This document shows positions 42,525 through 53,125 of a DNA stretch of 64,000 nt, piece after piece. The stretch lies in assembly GCF_002006995.1 (NCBI RefSeq), contig NZ_MRUL01000015.1, positions 1 through 64,000 of the forward strand, in the 5' to 3' direction. This stretch comes from Izhakiella australiensis (GTDB lineage: Bacteria; Pseudomonadota; Gammaproteobacteria; Enterobacterales; Enterobacteriaceae). A program made the translations under genes and the position numbers. A model generated the notes under the pieces. It did no database searches, was not told the DNA's origin, and saw only the letters and a list, made by a program, of their open reading frames with translations. Every line of letters starts with the position of its first letter. Within the stretch, counting starts at the first letter, position 1.

Positions 42525-42575
42525 TTTCTGGCGTCGGCGGTGCGGCTTTTTTTCACACTTGCTGGACGCCAGAAA
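42525..42575. terminator. Large inverted repeat downstream of trxA (possible terminator or attenuator)
   Basis: TTTCTGGCGTC and GACGCCAGAAA form a perfect 11-bp stem enclosing 29 bases that include GCGGC followed by seven T. The inner GC-rich stretch plus T-run could terminate trxA; the outer stem could compete with it. Confidence 0.45.
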
Positions 42576-42873
42576 TTTCGCATGCTATGTTACTTTTACT
42601 GCATTCTGAACTTACCTGTAGTTTGAATCTAAGATTTATCCCTTGTTGAACGCTATATTAAGCCTTTCGCTATTAGCGCGTCAGCAATCTGACGGTTTGT
42701 ACCATCGGTTTCGGCAAGCTTTTCACCGTCTTCTCGTATCAGATCGACATGCACTGCATCAGATCGTCGGGCAGACCGGGAGAAAGCATGCCATTAGACA
42801 GGCATGGATCCTATTGCCATACCATCCACGACAAATAGTTCGAGATTTACCCCGAGTTTAAGAACCCACCATT
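42576..42873 (+). promoter_or_regulatory. rho promoter and leader region (autoregulated attenuator)
   Basis: In E. coli the ~250-nt rho leader is attenuated by Rho itself and carries the small ORF rhoL. This 298-bp gap has the same position and recognisably similar blocks (AGCGCGTCAGCAATCTGACGG, CATCGGTTTCGGCAAGCTTTTCACCGTC split by variable bases). Inverted repeats GTCAG/CTGAC and ATGCC/GGCAT are visible. I could not identify a convincing rhoL reading frame. Confidence 0.55.
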
Positions 42874-44133
42874 ATGAATCTTACCGAATTAAAAAATACG
42901 CCGGTTTCTGATCTGATTACTCTCGGCGAGAACATGGGACTGGAAAACCTGGCGCGTATGCGCAAACAGGACATTATCTTCGCCATTCTCAAGCAACATG
43001 CAAAAAGCGGCGAAGATATCTTCGGCGATGGCGTGCTGGAGATATTGCAGGATGGATTTGGTTTCCTCCGCTCTGCAGACAGCTCCTACCTCGCCGGTCC
43101 CGATGATATCTACGTTTCTCCCAGCCAAATTCGCCGCTTTAACCTTCGTACCGGTGACACCATCGCCGGTAAAATACGCCCGCCGAAAGAAGGTGAGCGC
43201 TATTTCGCACTGCTGAAGGTTAATGAGGTTAACTACGATAAGCCGGAAAACGCGCGTAGTAAGATCCTGTTTGAAAACTTAACGCCGCTGCATGCGAATT
43301 CTCGTCTGCGCATGGAGCGCGGCAACGGTTCGACCGAAGACCTCACCGCGCGCGTGCTGGATTTAGCATCGCCTATCGGTCGTGGCCAGCGCGGGCTGAT
43401 CGTTGCGCCGCCGAAAGCCGGTAAAACCATGCTGCTGCAGAACATTGCACAGAGCATCGCCTATAACCATCCTGACTGCGTATTGATGGTGCTGCTGATT
43501 GATGAACGCCCGGAAGAAGTGACCGAGATGCAACGCCTGGTAAAAGGTGAAGTTGTTGCATCGACCTTCGATGAGCCAGCATCCCGCCACGTTCAGGTCG
43601 CCGAAATGGTCATTGAAAAGGCGAAGCGTCTGGTTGAGCACAAAAAAGACGTTATTATTCTGCTCGACTCAATTACCCGCCTGGCGCGCGCTTACAACAC
43701 CGTTGTTCCCGCATCCGGCAAGGTGCTGACCGGGGGTGTTGATGCCAACGCATTGCATCGTCCTAAGCGTTTCTTCGGCGCAGCCCGTAACGTTGAAGAG
43801 GGCGGTAGCCTGACGATTATCGCGACTGCGTTGATCGATACCGGGTCGAAGATGGACGAGGTGATTTACGAGGAGTTTAAAGGTACAGGTAATATGGAGC
43901 TGCACCTTTCACGTAAAATCGCTGAAAAACGCGTATTCCCGGCGATCGATTACAATCGCTCCGGTACGCGTAAAGAAGAGCTGCTTACTTCACAGGAAGA
44001 ACTGCAGAAAATGTGGATCCTGCGTAAGATTATCCACCCGATGGGTGAAATCGACGCCATGGAGTTCCTCATCAATAAGCTGGCGATGACCAAAACTAAT
44101 GATGAGTTCTTCGATATGATGAAGCGCTCGTAA
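42874..44133 (+). CDS. rho: Transcription termination factor Rho
   Basis: Hexameric RNA-dependent ATPase/translocase that terminates transcription. The 419-residue product shows the N-terminal helical domain, the cold-shock-like primary RNA-binding domain ([29 protein letters not shown]), Walker A (VAPPKAGKT), Walker B ([11 protein letters not shown]), the Q-loop ([14 protein letters not shown]) and the R-loop. Essentially identical in length and sequence to E. coli Rho. Followed by a strong terminator before the wec operon. Confidence 0.99.
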   Translation: MNLTELKNTPVSDLITLGENMGLENLARMRKQDIIFAILKQHAKSGEDIFGDGVLEILQDGFGFLRSADSSYLAGPDDIYVSPSQIRRFNLRTGDTIAGKIRPPKEGERYFALLKVNEVNYDKPENARSKILFENLTPLHANSRLRMERGNGSTEDLTARVLDLASPIGRGQRGLIVAPPKAGKTMLLQNIAQSIAYNHPDCVLMVLLIDERPEEVTEMQRLVKGEVVASTFDEPASRHVQVAEMVIEKAKRLVEHKKDVIILLDSITRLARAYNTVVPASGKVLTGGVDANALHRPKRFFGAARNVEEGGSLTIIATALIDTGSKMDEVIYEEFKGTGNMELHLSRKIAEKRVFPAIDYNRSGTRKEELLTSQEELQKMWILRKIIHPMGEIDAMEFLINKLAMTKTNDEFFDMMKRS

Positions 44134-44221
44134 CGCGCCCGGCCTGCCGGCGATGATATAGGGTGGTAAGGGGCATCGCAGGCAGGCTGTACACTACTTC
44201 ATCATCGTGTTAATAAAAGCG

Positions 44222-44252
44222 AAAAACGCCACGTTCAAACGTGGCGTTTTTG
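44222..44252 (+). terminator. Intrinsic terminator after rho
   Basis: AAAAACGCCACGTT and ACGTGGCGTTTTT form a perfect stem with a tiny loop and a T-run. It separates rho from wecA; the symmetric A/T ends make it potentially bidirectional. Confidence 0.92.
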
Positions 44253-44426
44253 TTTCATGGGCTATAGGATACCAGCTGAAAACCGAATGCTATTGGTCCT
44301 GAAAATAAACCGGTTATCCCTGTTTTTTACCGGTGCGGCGTAATGAAAGCTGAATTGAATGAGTGCCTTTGGCATGGTCATTGCTTATAATAACGATGCA
44401 GTATTCTTAGCAGAGAGCGGGTTAAT

Positions 44427-45518
44427 GTGAATTTACTCAATATGAGTACCGAGCTTGCCATTGTTTTTATTTCTACGCTGGTATTTATTTTTTTTGCTCG
44501 CAAAGTCGCTAAGAGAATTGGCCTGGTAGATAGACCAAACTACCGTAAACGCCACCAGGGGGTTATCCCGCTGGTCGGTGGGATTTCTGTTTTTGCCGGA
44601 ACCTGCTTTACTTTTGCCGTCACCAATTTCTATATCCCCCATAGTACCCTTTATCTTGGCTGTGCCGGCGTGCTGGTGCTGGTTGGCGCGCTGGACGATC
44701 GTTTTGATATCAGCGTAAAAATTCGGGCGCTTGTTCAGGCGGTAATCGCGCTGTTAATGATGTTTGTAGGTAAGCTCTATCTGCTCAGTCTGGGATTTAT
44801 TTTCGGACCCTGGGAGATGATAGTCGGCCCCTTCGGCTATGTGCTCACCCTGTTCGCCGTCTGGGCCTGTATCAACGCGTTTAATATGGTCGATGGCATT
44901 GACGGCCTGCTCGGCGGCCTGTCATGCGTAACCTTTCTTGCTATGGGCATCATTCTGCTGCACAGCGGACAATACAGCCTGGCAATGTGGTGCTTTGGTA
45001 TGATTGCCGCCATCGTGCCCTACATTTTACTTAATCTCGGCGTCATGGGGCGGCGTTACAAAGTCTTTATGGGCGATGCGGGCAGTACGCTGATTGGTTT
45101 TACTATTATCTGGATACTGCTGGAAACCACCCAGGGCGACAATCATCCCATCACGCCCGTCACCGCTTTGTGGCTGATTGCTATTCCGCTGATGGATATG
45201 GTGGCGATTATGCATCGCCGTCTCAGTAAGGGCATGAGTCCTTTTTCCGCCGACCGCCAGCATATTCACCACCTGATCATGCGTGCGGGTTTTACCTCAC
45301 GCCAGGCTTTTGTGTTTATAACCCTCATGGCGGCGTTAATGGCCGGTATCGGCGTGCTGGGTGAAAGTCTGTGGTTTGTGCCAGAGTGGTTTATGTTGGT
45401 GCTCTTTTTGCTGGCATTCATTGTTTATGGCTACTGCATCAAACGCGCGTGGCGGGTGGCACGCGTGATTAAACGAATAAAAAGGCGTTTACGCCGTCAG
45501 CTACCGAAAAGCCAGTGA
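44427..45518 (+). CDS. wecA: UDP-GlcNAc:undecaprenyl-phosphate GlcNAc-1-phosphate transferase WecA
   Basis: First committed step of enterobacterial common antigen (ECA) and many O-antigens: it makes lipid I (Und-PP-GlcNAc) at the inner membrane. The 363-residue polytopic protein has the catalytic aspartates (GALDDRFDI, NMVDGIDGLLGG), the VFMGDAGS motif and the cytoplasmic His loop (FSADRQHIHHLIMRAG). The GTG start 44427 is supported by the match of MNLLNMSTEL to the E. coli start and by GAGAGCGGG just upstream. First gene of a ten-gene operon running to wecG with mostly overlapping or very short junctions. Confidence 0.97.
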   Translation: MNLLNMSTELAIVFISTLVFIFFARKVAKRIGLVDRPNYRKRHQGVIPLVGGISVFAGTCFTFAVTNFYIPHSTLYLGCAGVLVLVGALDDRFDISVKIRALVQAVIALLMMFVGKLYLLSLGFIFGPWEMIVGPFGYVLTLFAVWACINAFNMVDGIDGLLGGLSCVTFLAMGIILLHSGQYSLAMWCFGMIAAIVPYILLNLGVMGRRYKVFMGDAGSTLIGFTIIWILLETTQGDNHPITPVTALWLIAIPLMDMVAIMHRRLSKGMSPFSADRQHIHHLIMRAGFTSRQAFVFITLMAALMAGIGVLGESLWFVPEWFMLVLFLLAFIVYGYCIKRAWRVARVIKRIKRRLRRQLPKSQ

Positions 45519-45527
45519 GGATTGGTG

Positions 45528-46583
45528 ATGCTACAGGTTGAAACCGAAGAGAACGCTCTGGATTTACGGGCGCTTTGCTGTGCGCTCTGGCGTGGTAAAG
45601 GCTGGATTATTGGCGGTGCGCTGCTACTGGCTTTATTTGCACTGGCATATTCTCTGCTGGCCCGGCAGGTCTGGAGCGCTACCGCTGTCACCGATCGTCC
45701 GGGAATCACCCAGTTAGGCAATTATTATTCCCAGCAGCAATTTATTAACGATATGACCGCCAGGCGTGATGAAGACGGTAACGCGCCGCCGCAAAATATT
45801 GCTGATGAGGTGTATAAAGAGTTTGTTTTGCAACTCTCCTCCTGGGACACGCGTCGTGATTTCTGGTTGCAAAGTCACTATTACCAGCAGCTGAAAACCG
45901 GCAATGCTGGCGATGATGCCAGAACGCTTGATCGCTTAATCAGCAACATCCAGTATCAGCCCGCCGATCCGGATAAAGGGATTGCGGATAGCGTCCGGCT
46001 GATGGCGGATAATGGCGGTGCGGCGAACCAACTGCTGCGCGACTATGTCGCCTTTGCTAATCAGCGTGCAACGGATAATCTGCGCCAGGCATTGGACGGG
46101 GCCTGGCAGGCGCGACGCATGCAATTGCACAGTGAGGTTCAGCGCCAGCAGGCTGTCGCCAAAGCGGTATATGAACGTGAGCTTTATAACCTTAAGCAGG
46201 CGCTGGCCATTGCCCGCCAGCAAAATCTTCAGCGTATGCAAACCACCACTTTGCCGGACCAGGTTCCGGACTCGGAGCTGTTTTTACTTGGCGTTCCGCT
46301 GCTACAGTCGAGAGTGGAGAATTTGCAGGCCATCGGCCCACGCTTTGGATTAAGTTACGATCAAAATCAAGCGCTGCTGGCAACGCTGACCGCCGGTCCG
46401 CAGCTGGATAAAACCTTCAGCAGTTGGCGTTATCTGCGCACGCCTGAAGAACCCGTCAGCCGCGATAGCCCGCGTCGGGGTTATTTAATCGCTATGTGGG
46501 GCGTGGTAGGTGCTTTGATTGGTGCTGGCGTAGCGCTGGCGCGTCGGAGCAAACTCCGCCGAGAAACCGAGGATATCTTGTGA
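45528..46583 (+). CDS. wzzE: ECA chain-length regulator WzzE
   Basis: Polysaccharide co-polymerase that sets ECA repeat number and directs cyclic ECA. The ~351-residue product has the family architecture: N-terminal TM (about residues 26-46), a large periplasmic helical domain, and C-terminal TM ([21 protein letters not shown]) preceded by a Pro/Arg-rich segment. I chose ATG 45528 with GAGG 7 bases upstream; GTG 45525 and TTG 45522 are in-frame alternatives. Its end overlaps wecB by four bases. Confidence 0.93.
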   Translation: MLQVETEENALDLRALCCALWRGKGWIIGGALLLALFALAYSLLARQVWSATAVTDRPGITQLGNYYSQQQFINDMTARRDEDGNAPPQNIADEVYKEFVLQLSSWDTRRDFWLQSHYYQQLKTGNAGDDARTLDRLISNIQYQPADPDKGIADSVRLMADNGGAANQLLRDYVAFANQRATDNLRQALDGAWQARRMQLHSEVQRQQAVAKAVYERELYNLKQALAIARQQNLQRMQTTTLPDQVPDSELFLLGVPLLQSRVENLQAIGPRFGLSYDQNQALLATLTAGPQLDKTFSSWRYLRTPEEPVSRDSPRRGYLIAMWGVVGALIGAGVALARRSKLRRETEDIL

Positions 46584-47710
46584 AAGTATTAACCGTATTC
46601 GGTACGCGTCCTGAAGCGATAAAAATGGCGCCGTTGGTTCATCAGCTGGCGCAGGATACTGATATAGAATCACGCCTGTGCGTCACGGCACAACATCGCG
46701 AGATGCTGGATCAGGTTCTTAGCTTATTTTCTCTGAAGCCGGATTACGATCTGAATATCATGCGGCCCGGGCAAGATCTGACGGATATTACCGGCCGCAT
46801 ACTTGATGGCATGAGAGACGTTCTGAAAGACTTCCAGCCGGATGTCGTTCTGGTGCATGGCGATACCACAACCACGCTCGCTGCCAGCCTCGCAGCATTT
46901 TATCAGCAGATACCGGTTGGGCACGTTGAAGCCGGACTGCGCACGGGAAATATGCGTTCGCCCTGGCCGGAGGAGGGGAATCGCGTACTGACCGGACGTC
47001 TGGCTTCATGGCACTTCACCCCCACGGAGAATGCCCGGCAGAACCTGTTGCGGGAAAACCTTCCCGACGCGCAGATTGTCGTCACCGGCAATACGGTTAT
47101 CGACGCACTGTTCTGGGTTCGCGACGGTATTTTGCGCGATCCCCAGCAAAATAGCGCGATGGCCAGCCGCTACCCCTTCCTTGAAGCCGGTCGTAAAATG
47201 GTGTTGGTTACCGGCCATCGCCGGGAAAGCTTCGGCGGGGGATTTGAGCGAATTTGCCATGCGCTGACGCAGCTGGCCCATCTGCATCCCGATTGCCAGA
47301 TTGTCTACCCGGTTCATCTGAATCCTAACGTCAGCGAGCCGGTGAATCGTATTCTGCGCGGCATTGATAACATCACGCTGATTGAACCGCAGGAATATCT
47401 GCCCTTCGTCTGGCTGATGGATCGCGCCTGGCTGATCCTGACCGATTCCGGCGGCGTTCAGGAAGAGGCGCCTTCATTAGGCAAGCCGGTATTAGTCATG
47501 CGGGAAACCACCGAGCGCCCGGAGGCGGTGGATGCCGGTACCGTGCGGCTGGTTGGCACTGACAGCGCTAAAATCGTGGCGGAAGCTTCACGCCTGTTAA
47601 GTGATGATGACGCCTGGCACGCCATGAGCCGGGCGCACAATCCTTATGGCGACGGCAAGGCTTGCCCGCGTATCGTTCAGTTTCTGAAAGAAAATCGGAT
47701 CCACTTATGA
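46580..47710 (+). CDS. wecB: UDP-N-acetylglucosamine 2-epimerase WecB
   Basis: Converts UDP-GlcNAc to UDP-ManNAc in the cytoplasm. The 376-residue product equals the E. coli length. The residues known to matter in the E. coli enzyme are present: Asp in HGDTTTT, Glu in [10 protein letters not shown], Glu in PWPEEGNR, His in TGHRRESFG. The GTG start at 46580 overlaps the wzzE stop (GTGA) and gives the conserved [19 protein letters not shown] start. UDP-ManNAc feeds WecC/WecG for ECA. In E. coli WecB is also required for the NfrA/NfrB surface glycan, so it probably serves both pathways here. Confidence 0.98.
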   Translation: MKVLTVFGTRPEAIKMAPLVHQLAQDTDIESRLCVTAQHREMLDQVLSLFSLKPDYDLNIMRPGQDLTDITGRILDGMRDVLKDFQPDVVLVHGDTTTTLAASLAAFYQQIPVGHVEAGLRTGNMRSPWPEEGNRVLTGRLASWHFTPTENARQNLLRENLPDAQIVVTGNTVIDALFWVRDGILRDPQQNSAMASRYPFLEAGRKMVLVTGHRRESFGGGFERICHALTQLAHLHPDCQIVYPVHLNPNVSEPVNRILRGIDNITLIEPQEYLPFVWLMDRAWLILTDSGGVQEEAPSLGKPVLVMRETTERPEAVDAGTVRLVGTDSAKIVAEASRLLSDDDAWHAMSRAHNPYGDGKACPRIVQFLKENRIHL

Positions 47711-48969
47711 ATTTCAATACCCTGTCTGTTATTGGATTGGGCTATATCGGTCTTCCCACCGCTGCTGTCTTTGCCGCCCGGGGAACGCCGGTGGTTGGTG
47801 TGGATATCAACCCGCAAACTGTTGAAACCATTAATCGCGGTGCGGTTCATATTGTTGAACCGGACCTGGATAATATCGTACAGCAGGCGGTGTCTGCCGG
47901 CACGCTGAGGGCTGTCGGGCAGCCGGTTAGCGCCGATGCATTTCTTATTGCCGTACCCACGCCTTTCCGCGAGGGGCACCAGCCAGACCTGAGCGCGGTA
48001 AATGCTGCGGCTAACGCGATCGCCCCGGTGTTGAAGCGTGGTGACCTGGTGGTGCTGGAGTCGACGTCGCCGGTTGGAACCACCGAGCAGATGGCCGACT
48101 GGCTGGCTCAGGCCCGTCCCGATCTGCGCTTTCCTCAGCAGGCCGGCGAAGCGGCTGACGTGATGATTGCTTACTGTCCGGAGCGCGTGCTGCCGGGGAA
48201 AGTCATGGTGGAGCTTATCAAAAACGATCGGGTAATCGGTGGTATGACGCCGCGTTGCTCGCAGCGCGCTTGTGAGCTTTATAACCTGATTCTCGAAGGG
48301 GAGTGCGTTGTCACCAATGCCCGCACGGCAGAGATGTGCAAACTCACTGAAAACAGCTTCCGCGACGTGAATATTGCTTTCGCCAACGAGCTTTCGCTGA
48401 TTTGTGCCGATCAGCAGATTAACGTCTGGGAACTGATCGAACTGGCAAACCGCCATCCGCGCGTCAATATCTTACAGCCAGGACCTGGCGTCGGCGGCCA
48501 CTGCATTGCTATCGATCCCTGGTTCATCGTGGCCCAGAATCCTCAGCAGGCGCGTTTGATTCGTACTGCGCGCGAGGTCAATGACAGTAAGCCCGATTGG
48601 GTCATCGAACAGGTAAAAAAAATGCTGGCGGAGTGCCTGGCGGAAACCAATCAGCGGCCCAGCGAGATAACTATCGCCTGCTTCGGTCTGGCATTTAAGC
48701 CTGATATTGACGATTTGCGTGAAAGTCCGGCGATGGCTATCACCGGGCAGATTGCGCGCTGGCATCAGGGCGCCACGCTGGTGGTGGAACCCAATATTAC
48801 AACGTTGCCGTCAAAGCTGCAGGGGCTGGTTGAGCTGGTTGCGGCGCATCAGGCAATAGACCAGGCCGATATTCTGGTTATGCTGGTCGATCACACGGAG
48901 TTTCGCGCGCTGGACGCCGGGAAAATAGCCGGTCGCCGGCTGATCGATACCAAAGGCATCTGGCGTTAA
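47707..48969 (+). CDS. wecC: UDP-N-acetyl-D-mannosamine dehydrogenase WecC
   Basis: Oxidises UDP-ManNAc to UDP-ManNAcA with 2 NAD+. The 420-residue product (E. coli length) has the N-terminal Rossmann motif [14 protein letters not shown], the active-site region [16 protein letters not shown] with the catalytic Cys, and the C-terminal [17 protein letters not shown] motif. ATG 47707 overlaps the wecB stop (ATGA). In E. coli rffG and rffH come next; here wecD follows after 18 bp, so these two genes are missing from the operon. Confidence 0.98.
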   Translation: MNFNTLSVIGLGYIGLPTAAVFAARGTPVVGVDINPQTVETINRGAVHIVEPDLDNIVQQAVSAGTLRAVGQPVSADAFLIAVPTPFREGHQPDLSAVNAAANAIAPVLKRGDLVVLESTSPVGTTEQMADWLAQARPDLRFPQQAGEAADVMIAYCPERVLPGKVMVELIKNDRVIGGMTPRCSQRACELYNLILEGECVVTNARTAEMCKLTENSFRDVNIAFANELSLICADQQINVWELIELANRHPRVNILQPGPGVGGHCIAIDPWFIVAQNPQQARLIRTAREVNDSKPDWVIEQVKKMLAECLAETNQRPSEITIACFGLAFKPDIDDLRESPAMAITGQIARWHQGATLVVEPNITTLPSKLQGLVELVAAHQAIDQADILVMLVDHTEFRALDAGKIAGRRLIDTKGIWR

Positions 48970-48987
48970 GCCTGGGAAGGAGACGAC

Positions 48988-49674
48988 ATGCGCATTACAG
49001 CCCGTATTGAGCCGCTGGCCTGGGAAAGCGAATTTTTTGGCATTCGCTGCGGTCGTCTGCTGCTGGAAGGTGATGTGCCGCTGGCGGCGCTGCCCATGGA
49101 TGATTACCAGCTAGTGCAGGCAAAAGTGCCCGCGCAGCGCAGCGCGGAGCTGGATGCGCTGGGCGATGCCGGCTTTCGTTTGGTTGAGGGGGAAGTCGAT
49201 TTTGTCTTTTGTTCTGATTCCGCCGCCCGGCCTGATGGTATTAAAATCGCCCGTAATGAGCATATTCCCGCGCTAAGCGCCGCCGCCGCTCAGCTGTTCG
49301 TGCAGAGTCGTTTTCGTTCGCCCTGGTTTAAACCGCAGGATAGCGGCCGGTTTTATGCGCGTTGGATTGAGAATGCAGTAAAAGGCAGCTTCGATCATCA
49401 GTGCTTACTGGCGCTGGATGAGGCAGGCGAAATTGCCGGATTTGTTTCACTGCGTCGGTTGGATGATGGTAGCGCCAGGGTCGGGTTACTGGCCGCGCTT
49501 ACGCCAGGACAGGGCACGGGGAAACGCCTGATGAACGCTGCACTTGACTGGGCCAGAGCGCAGCGGCTGACAACGCTACGCGTGGCGACGCAAACCAGCA
49601 ATCTGGCGGCGATGCGTCTGTATACGCGCAGCGGCGGCGTGCCGGACAGCTCCGCCTGGTGGCTATATAGGTAA
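48988..49674 (+). CDS. wecD: dTDP-fucosamine acetyltransferase WecD (RffC)
   Basis: N-acetylates dTDP-4-amino-4,6-dideoxygalactose with acetyl-CoA to give dTDP-Fuc4NAc. The 228-residue GNAT-fold protein has the C-terminal acetyl-CoA-binding pattern (ARVGLLAALTPGQGTGKRLMNAALDWARA) and the family ending ARSGGVPDSSAWW-like (RSGGVPDSSAWWLYR). GGAAGGAGA precedes the ATG. Directly follows wecC, with rffGH absent, and is 4 bp before wecE. Confidence 0.93.
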   Translation: MRITARIEPLAWESEFFGIRCGRLLLEGDVPLAALPMDDYQLVQAKVPAQRSAELDALGDAGFRLVEGEVDFVFCSDSAARPDGIKIARNEHIPALSAAAAQLFVQSRFRSPWFKPQDSGRFYARWIENAVKGSFDHQCLLALDEAGEIAGFVSLRRLDDGSARVGLLAALTPGQGTGKRLMNAALDWARAQRLTTLRVATQTSNLAAMRLYTRSGGVPDSSAWWLYR

Positions 49675-49678
49675 ACTT

Positions 49679-50809
49679 ATGATCCCATTTAACGCCCCTC
49701 CGGTGGTGGGCAACGAAAGCGAATATATGCAGTCGGCAATGTCCAGCGGAAAGCTCTGCGGCGATGGCGGCTTCACTCGCCGCTGCCAGCAGTGGCTGGA
49801 GCATCGTTTCAACTGCCCGAAAGTTCTGCTGACGCCTTCCTGCACCGCCTCGCTGGAAATGGCCGCCATTCTGCTGGATTTACAGCCGGGTGATGAGGTC
49901 ATCATGCCCAGCTTTACCTTCGTCTCGACAGCAAATGCCTTTGTGCTGCGCGGCGCGACTATCGTCTTTATTGACGTGCGCGAGGACACGCTGAATCTTG
50001 ATGAAAATAAAATCGAGGCGGCGATCACCAGCCGGACCAAAGCCATCGTGGTGGTGCATTACGCCGGCGTGAGCTGCGAAATGGATGCCATCATGGCGCT
50101 GGCTGCTAAATACGATCTCAAAGTGGTAGAAGATGCGGCGCAGGGGGTGATGTCCAGCTGGAAAGGGCGAGCGCTCGGTACTATCGGGCATATCGGCTGC
50201 TTTAGCTTTCATGAAACCAAGAATTACACCGCAGGCGGTGAAGGCGGCGCGACGTTGATTAACGATCGCTCGCTGATTGAGCGCGCCGAAATTATCCGCG
50301 AGAAAGGCACTAACCGCAGCCAGTTTTTCCGCGGCCAGGTGGACAAATATACCTGGCGCGACCTGGGTTCCAGCTATTTGATGTCCGATTTGCAGGCGGC
50401 CTATCTCTGGGCGCAGCTGGAAGCCGCCGATCGGATAAACCAGCAGCGTCTGCGCCTCTGGCAGCATTACTATCAGGCTCTGAAGCCGCTGGCTGAACGC
50501 GGACGGCTGGTATTACCGAACCAGCCGAAAGGGTGCCAGCATAATGCGCATATGTTCGCTATCCGCCTGCGCGATGAACAGGAACGTAGCGCGCTGATTA
50601 ACTGGCTGAAAGAGGCGGAAATTCTGGCTGTTTTCCACTATATCCCGCTGCATACCTCACCGGCAGGGCAGCGATTTGGCCGCTTTCATGGCAAAGACGA
50701 AGTGACGACGCGTGAAAGCGAACGTTTATTGCGCTTACCGCTGTTTTACAACTTGTCGGATAATAATCAGCAGACGGTAATCAACTCGCTGTTGAGTTTC
50801 TTCTACTGA
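49679..50809 (+). CDS. wecE: dTDP-4-amino-4,6-dideoxygalactose transaminase WecE (RffA)
   Basis: PLP aminotransferase that converts dTDP-4-keto-6-deoxyglucose to dTDP-Fuc4N for ECA. The 376-residue product equals E. coli WecE. It is a DegT/DnrJ-type enzyme with the PLP lysine in FSFHETKNYTAGGEGG and the conserved EDAAQGV. Its stop shares a base with the wzxE start (TGATG). Its substrate must come from an RmlA/RmlB pair encoded elsewhere. Confidence 0.97.
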   Translation: MIPFNAPPVVGNESEYMQSAMSSGKLCGDGGFTRRCQQWLEHRFNCPKVLLTPSCTASLEMAAILLDLQPGDEVIMPSFTFVSTANAFVLRGATIVFIDVREDTLNLDENKIEAAITSRTKAIVVVHYAGVSCEMDAIMALAAKYDLKVVEDAAQGVMSSWKGRALGTIGHIGCFSFHETKNYTAGGEGGATLINDRSLIERAEIIREKGTNRSQFFRGQVDKYTWRDLGSSYLMSDLQAAYLWAQLEAADRINQQRLRLWQHYYQALKPLAERGRLVLPNQPKGCQHNAHMFAIRLRDEQERSALINWLKEAEILAVFHYIPLHTSPAGQRFGRFHGKDEVTTRESERLLRLPLFYNLSDNNQQTVINSLLSFFY

Positions 50810-52059
50810 TGTCTCTGGCGCGTGCATCGCTGTGGACGGCCTGTTCCACCCTGGTAAAAATCCTCGCCGGTCTGGTGGTGGTGAAACTACTGGCGGTGGA
50901 GTATGGCCCGCAGGGCGTTGGCCTGGCGGGGAATTTTCGCCAGCTGATTACCGTGCTCGGCGTACTGGCCGGCGCCGGTATTTTTAACGGCGTCACCGCG
51001 CTGATAGCCGAGCGCCAGCGGCAGCCAGAAGCATTACGTGCCGTCGCGGGCAGCGCATCGGCAATGGTACTTGGGTTTTCATTGCTGCTGGCGGCGTTGT
51101 TTTTGCTGTTTGCCCCGCCGATCAGCCAGGCGCTGTTTGGTCGACAGGATTATGCCGGCGTTATTCGCATTGTGGCTCTGCTACAGGTAGGCATCGCCTG
51201 GGCAAACCTGATGCTGGCAATTATTAAAGGCTATCGTGATGCCAGCGCGAATGCGCTGGCATTGAGCATTGGCAGTATAGCCGGCGTGCTCGCCTGGCTA
51301 TGCTGCCACTGGCTGGGCGGCTACCGGGGCGCGCTGGTCGGCCTGGCGATGGTGCCCGCGCTGGTGGTGCTGCCAGCCAGTTGGTTGGTATTACGCCGGG
51401 AACATTTCCCCTGGCATTATCTACGCCCGCGCTGGCAGCCTGAGGTGGTCATGACCCTGGGTAAATACACGCTGATGGCGGTTATCACCGCGGCAACGCT
51501 GCCGGTTGCATGGATTATGATGCGCAATCAGCTGGCCGCCCAGGCGGGATGGAGCCAGGTGGGTATCTGGCTGGGGGTGACCAGCATTTCCGATGCCTGG
51601 CTGCAGTTTATTACCGCCTCATTCAGCGTCTGGCTGCTACCGACCCTGGCGCGCCTGCAGGATAAGGCGGCAATCAGCCGGGAAATCGGCCGTACACTTT
51701 TATTCGTCCTGCCGCTAGTCACCGCCGTGGCTTGCCTGGTCTGGCTACTGCGGGATGTCGCTATCTGGCTGCTGTTTTCTCCTCAGTTTTTGCCAATGCG
51801 CGATTTATTTATCTGGCAGCTGCCGGGCGATGTGCTGAAGGTCGGTGCCTATGTGTTTGGTTATCTGGTCATCGCGAAAGCCGCGTTGCGCATTTATATT
51901 TTGACGGAGATCAGCCAGTTTGCCTTGCTGCTGGGCTTTTCCCACTGGCTTATCCCGCTGAACGGTACGCGCGGTGCAGCTCAGGCTTATATGGCTACCT
52001 ATGTGGTGTATTTTGCGCTATGCGTCAGCGCTTTTTTGATTTATCGCCTGCGTAAATGA
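50809..52059 (+). CDS. wzxE: Lipid III flippase WzxE
   Basis: Flips Und-PP-GlcNAc-ManNAcA-Fuc4NAc (lipid III) across the inner membrane for ECA assembly. The 416-residue MATE/PST-type membrane protein has about 12 TM segments, equals the E. coli length and starts MSLARASLWTACSTLVKILAGLVVVKLLA. One-base overlap with wecE upstream and four-base overlap with wecF downstream. Confidence 0.96.
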   Translation: MSLARASLWTACSTLVKILAGLVVVKLLAVEYGPQGVGLAGNFRQLITVLGVLAGAGIFNGVTALIAERQRQPEALRAVAGSASAMVLGFSLLLAALFLLFAPPISQALFGRQDYAGVIRIVALLQVGIAWANLMLAIIKGYRDASANALALSIGSIAGVLAWLCCHWLGGYRGALVGLAMVPALVVLPASWLVLRREHFPWHYLRPRWQPEVVMTLGKYTLMAVITAATLPVAWIMMRNQLAAQAGWSQVGIWLGVTSISDAWLQFITASFSVWLLPTLARLQDKAAISREIGRTLLFVLPLVTAVACLVWLLRDVAIWLLFSPQFLPMRDLFIWQLPGDVLKVGAYVFGYLVIAKAALRIYILTEISQFALLLGFSHWLIPLNGTRGAAQAYMATYVVYFALCVSAFLIYRLRK

Positions 52060-53120
52060 CGATGCTGATACATATACTCGGGGCTGATATTCCCCATCAT
52101 AATCAAACCATGCTGCGCTTTTTTAACGATACACTGGCGCAGACAACCACGCGACGGCGCCAATTCTGGGTAGTAAACTGCCCGCCAGATCTACAGCATA
52201 AGCTGCCAGCGCTGGATATTCGCGCCTTTGCAACGAAAGCGCTGCTGGCAAAAGCGGTAACCGCGTATGCGCCCCGCAATCGTCAGGATCGCTTTCTGTT
52301 CCACGGTCAGTTCAATTTGCGAATCTGGTTGGCGATGTTGCGCGGGGCGCTGCAACCCCATCAGGTGCTCTGGCACGTCTGGGGCGCGGATCTGTATCAG
52401 GATCGGCGCGGGCTTAAGTTTAGCCTGTTCTATGCGCTGCGCAGGCTGGCTCAGCGCCGGGTTGGCCAGGTGTTTGCTACTCTTGGCGACTTAAGGGTTT
52501 TTCATGCACGCTGTCCGCAGATACCCGGCAGACGGCTCTATTTCCCTACCCGAATGCCAGCGGTACCTGCGACGCTACCGTCGCCGCAAACTCTGCCTTT
52601 GAGGCTGCTGCTGGGCAACTCCGGCGATGCCAGCAACCGGCATATAGCCGGATTAAAGGCGATTCACAATAGCTTTGGTGATGCGGTCCGGATCACGGTG
52701 CCGATGGGCTATCCGCCGGAAAACGAACGCTATATTGCGCAGGTAGAAGCCGTAGGGCGTAGCCTGTTCCCTGCGCATACACCGATTATCCTGCGGGAAA
52801 CATTAGATTTTGAGCGCTACCTTGCGCTGATAACGCAGAGTGATTTAGGCTACTTTATTTTCGAGCGTCAGCAGGGAATTGGCACCCTTTGCCTGTTGAT
52901 TCAGGCAAATGTTCCGCTGGTTATTAGCCGCCATAATCCCTTTTGCCAGGATCTGGCGGCTGCGAATATACCGCTGCTATTTGCTGAAGACGCCCTGAAC
53001 CAGCAGCAGATTGCTGATGCGCGACAGCGGTTGATATCAATGGACAAAACGTTAATTAGTTTTTTCGAACCGGGCTACATTGCCGGCTGGAAAGAACTAC
53101 TGCAACAATTTGAGGATTAA
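52056..53120 (+). CDS. wecF: Fuc4NAc transferase WecF (RffT)
   Basis: Adds Fuc4NAc from dTDP-Fuc4NAc to lipid II, completing the ECA trisaccharide lipid III at the cytoplasmic face. The 354-residue GT56 protein retains conserved stretches: [93 protein letters not shown] overlaps the wzxE stop (ATGA). Confidence 0.95.
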   Translation: MTMLIHILGADIPHHNQTMLRFFNDTLAQTTTRRRQFWVVNCPPDLQHKLPALDIRAFATKALLAKAVTAYAPRNRQDRFLFHGQFNLRIWLAMLRGALQPHQVLWHVWGADLYQDRRGLKFSLFYALRRLAQRRVGQVFATLGDLRVFHARCPQIPGRRLYFPTRMPAVPATLPSPQTLPLRLLLGNSGDASNRHIAGLKAIHNSFGDAVRITVPMGYPPENERYIAQVEAVGRSLFPAHTPIILRETLDFERYLALITQSDLGYFIFERQQGIGTLCLLIQANVPLVISRHNPFCQDLAAANIPLLFAEDALNQQQIADARQRLISMDKTLISFFEPGYIAGWKELLQQFED

Positions 53121-53125
53121 GACGC

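Noticed and set aside
42600-42650. Short frame (MLCYFYCILNLPVV) as a rhoL leader peptide
   Set aside because: It does not resemble E. coli RhoL and has no Shine-Dalgarno.
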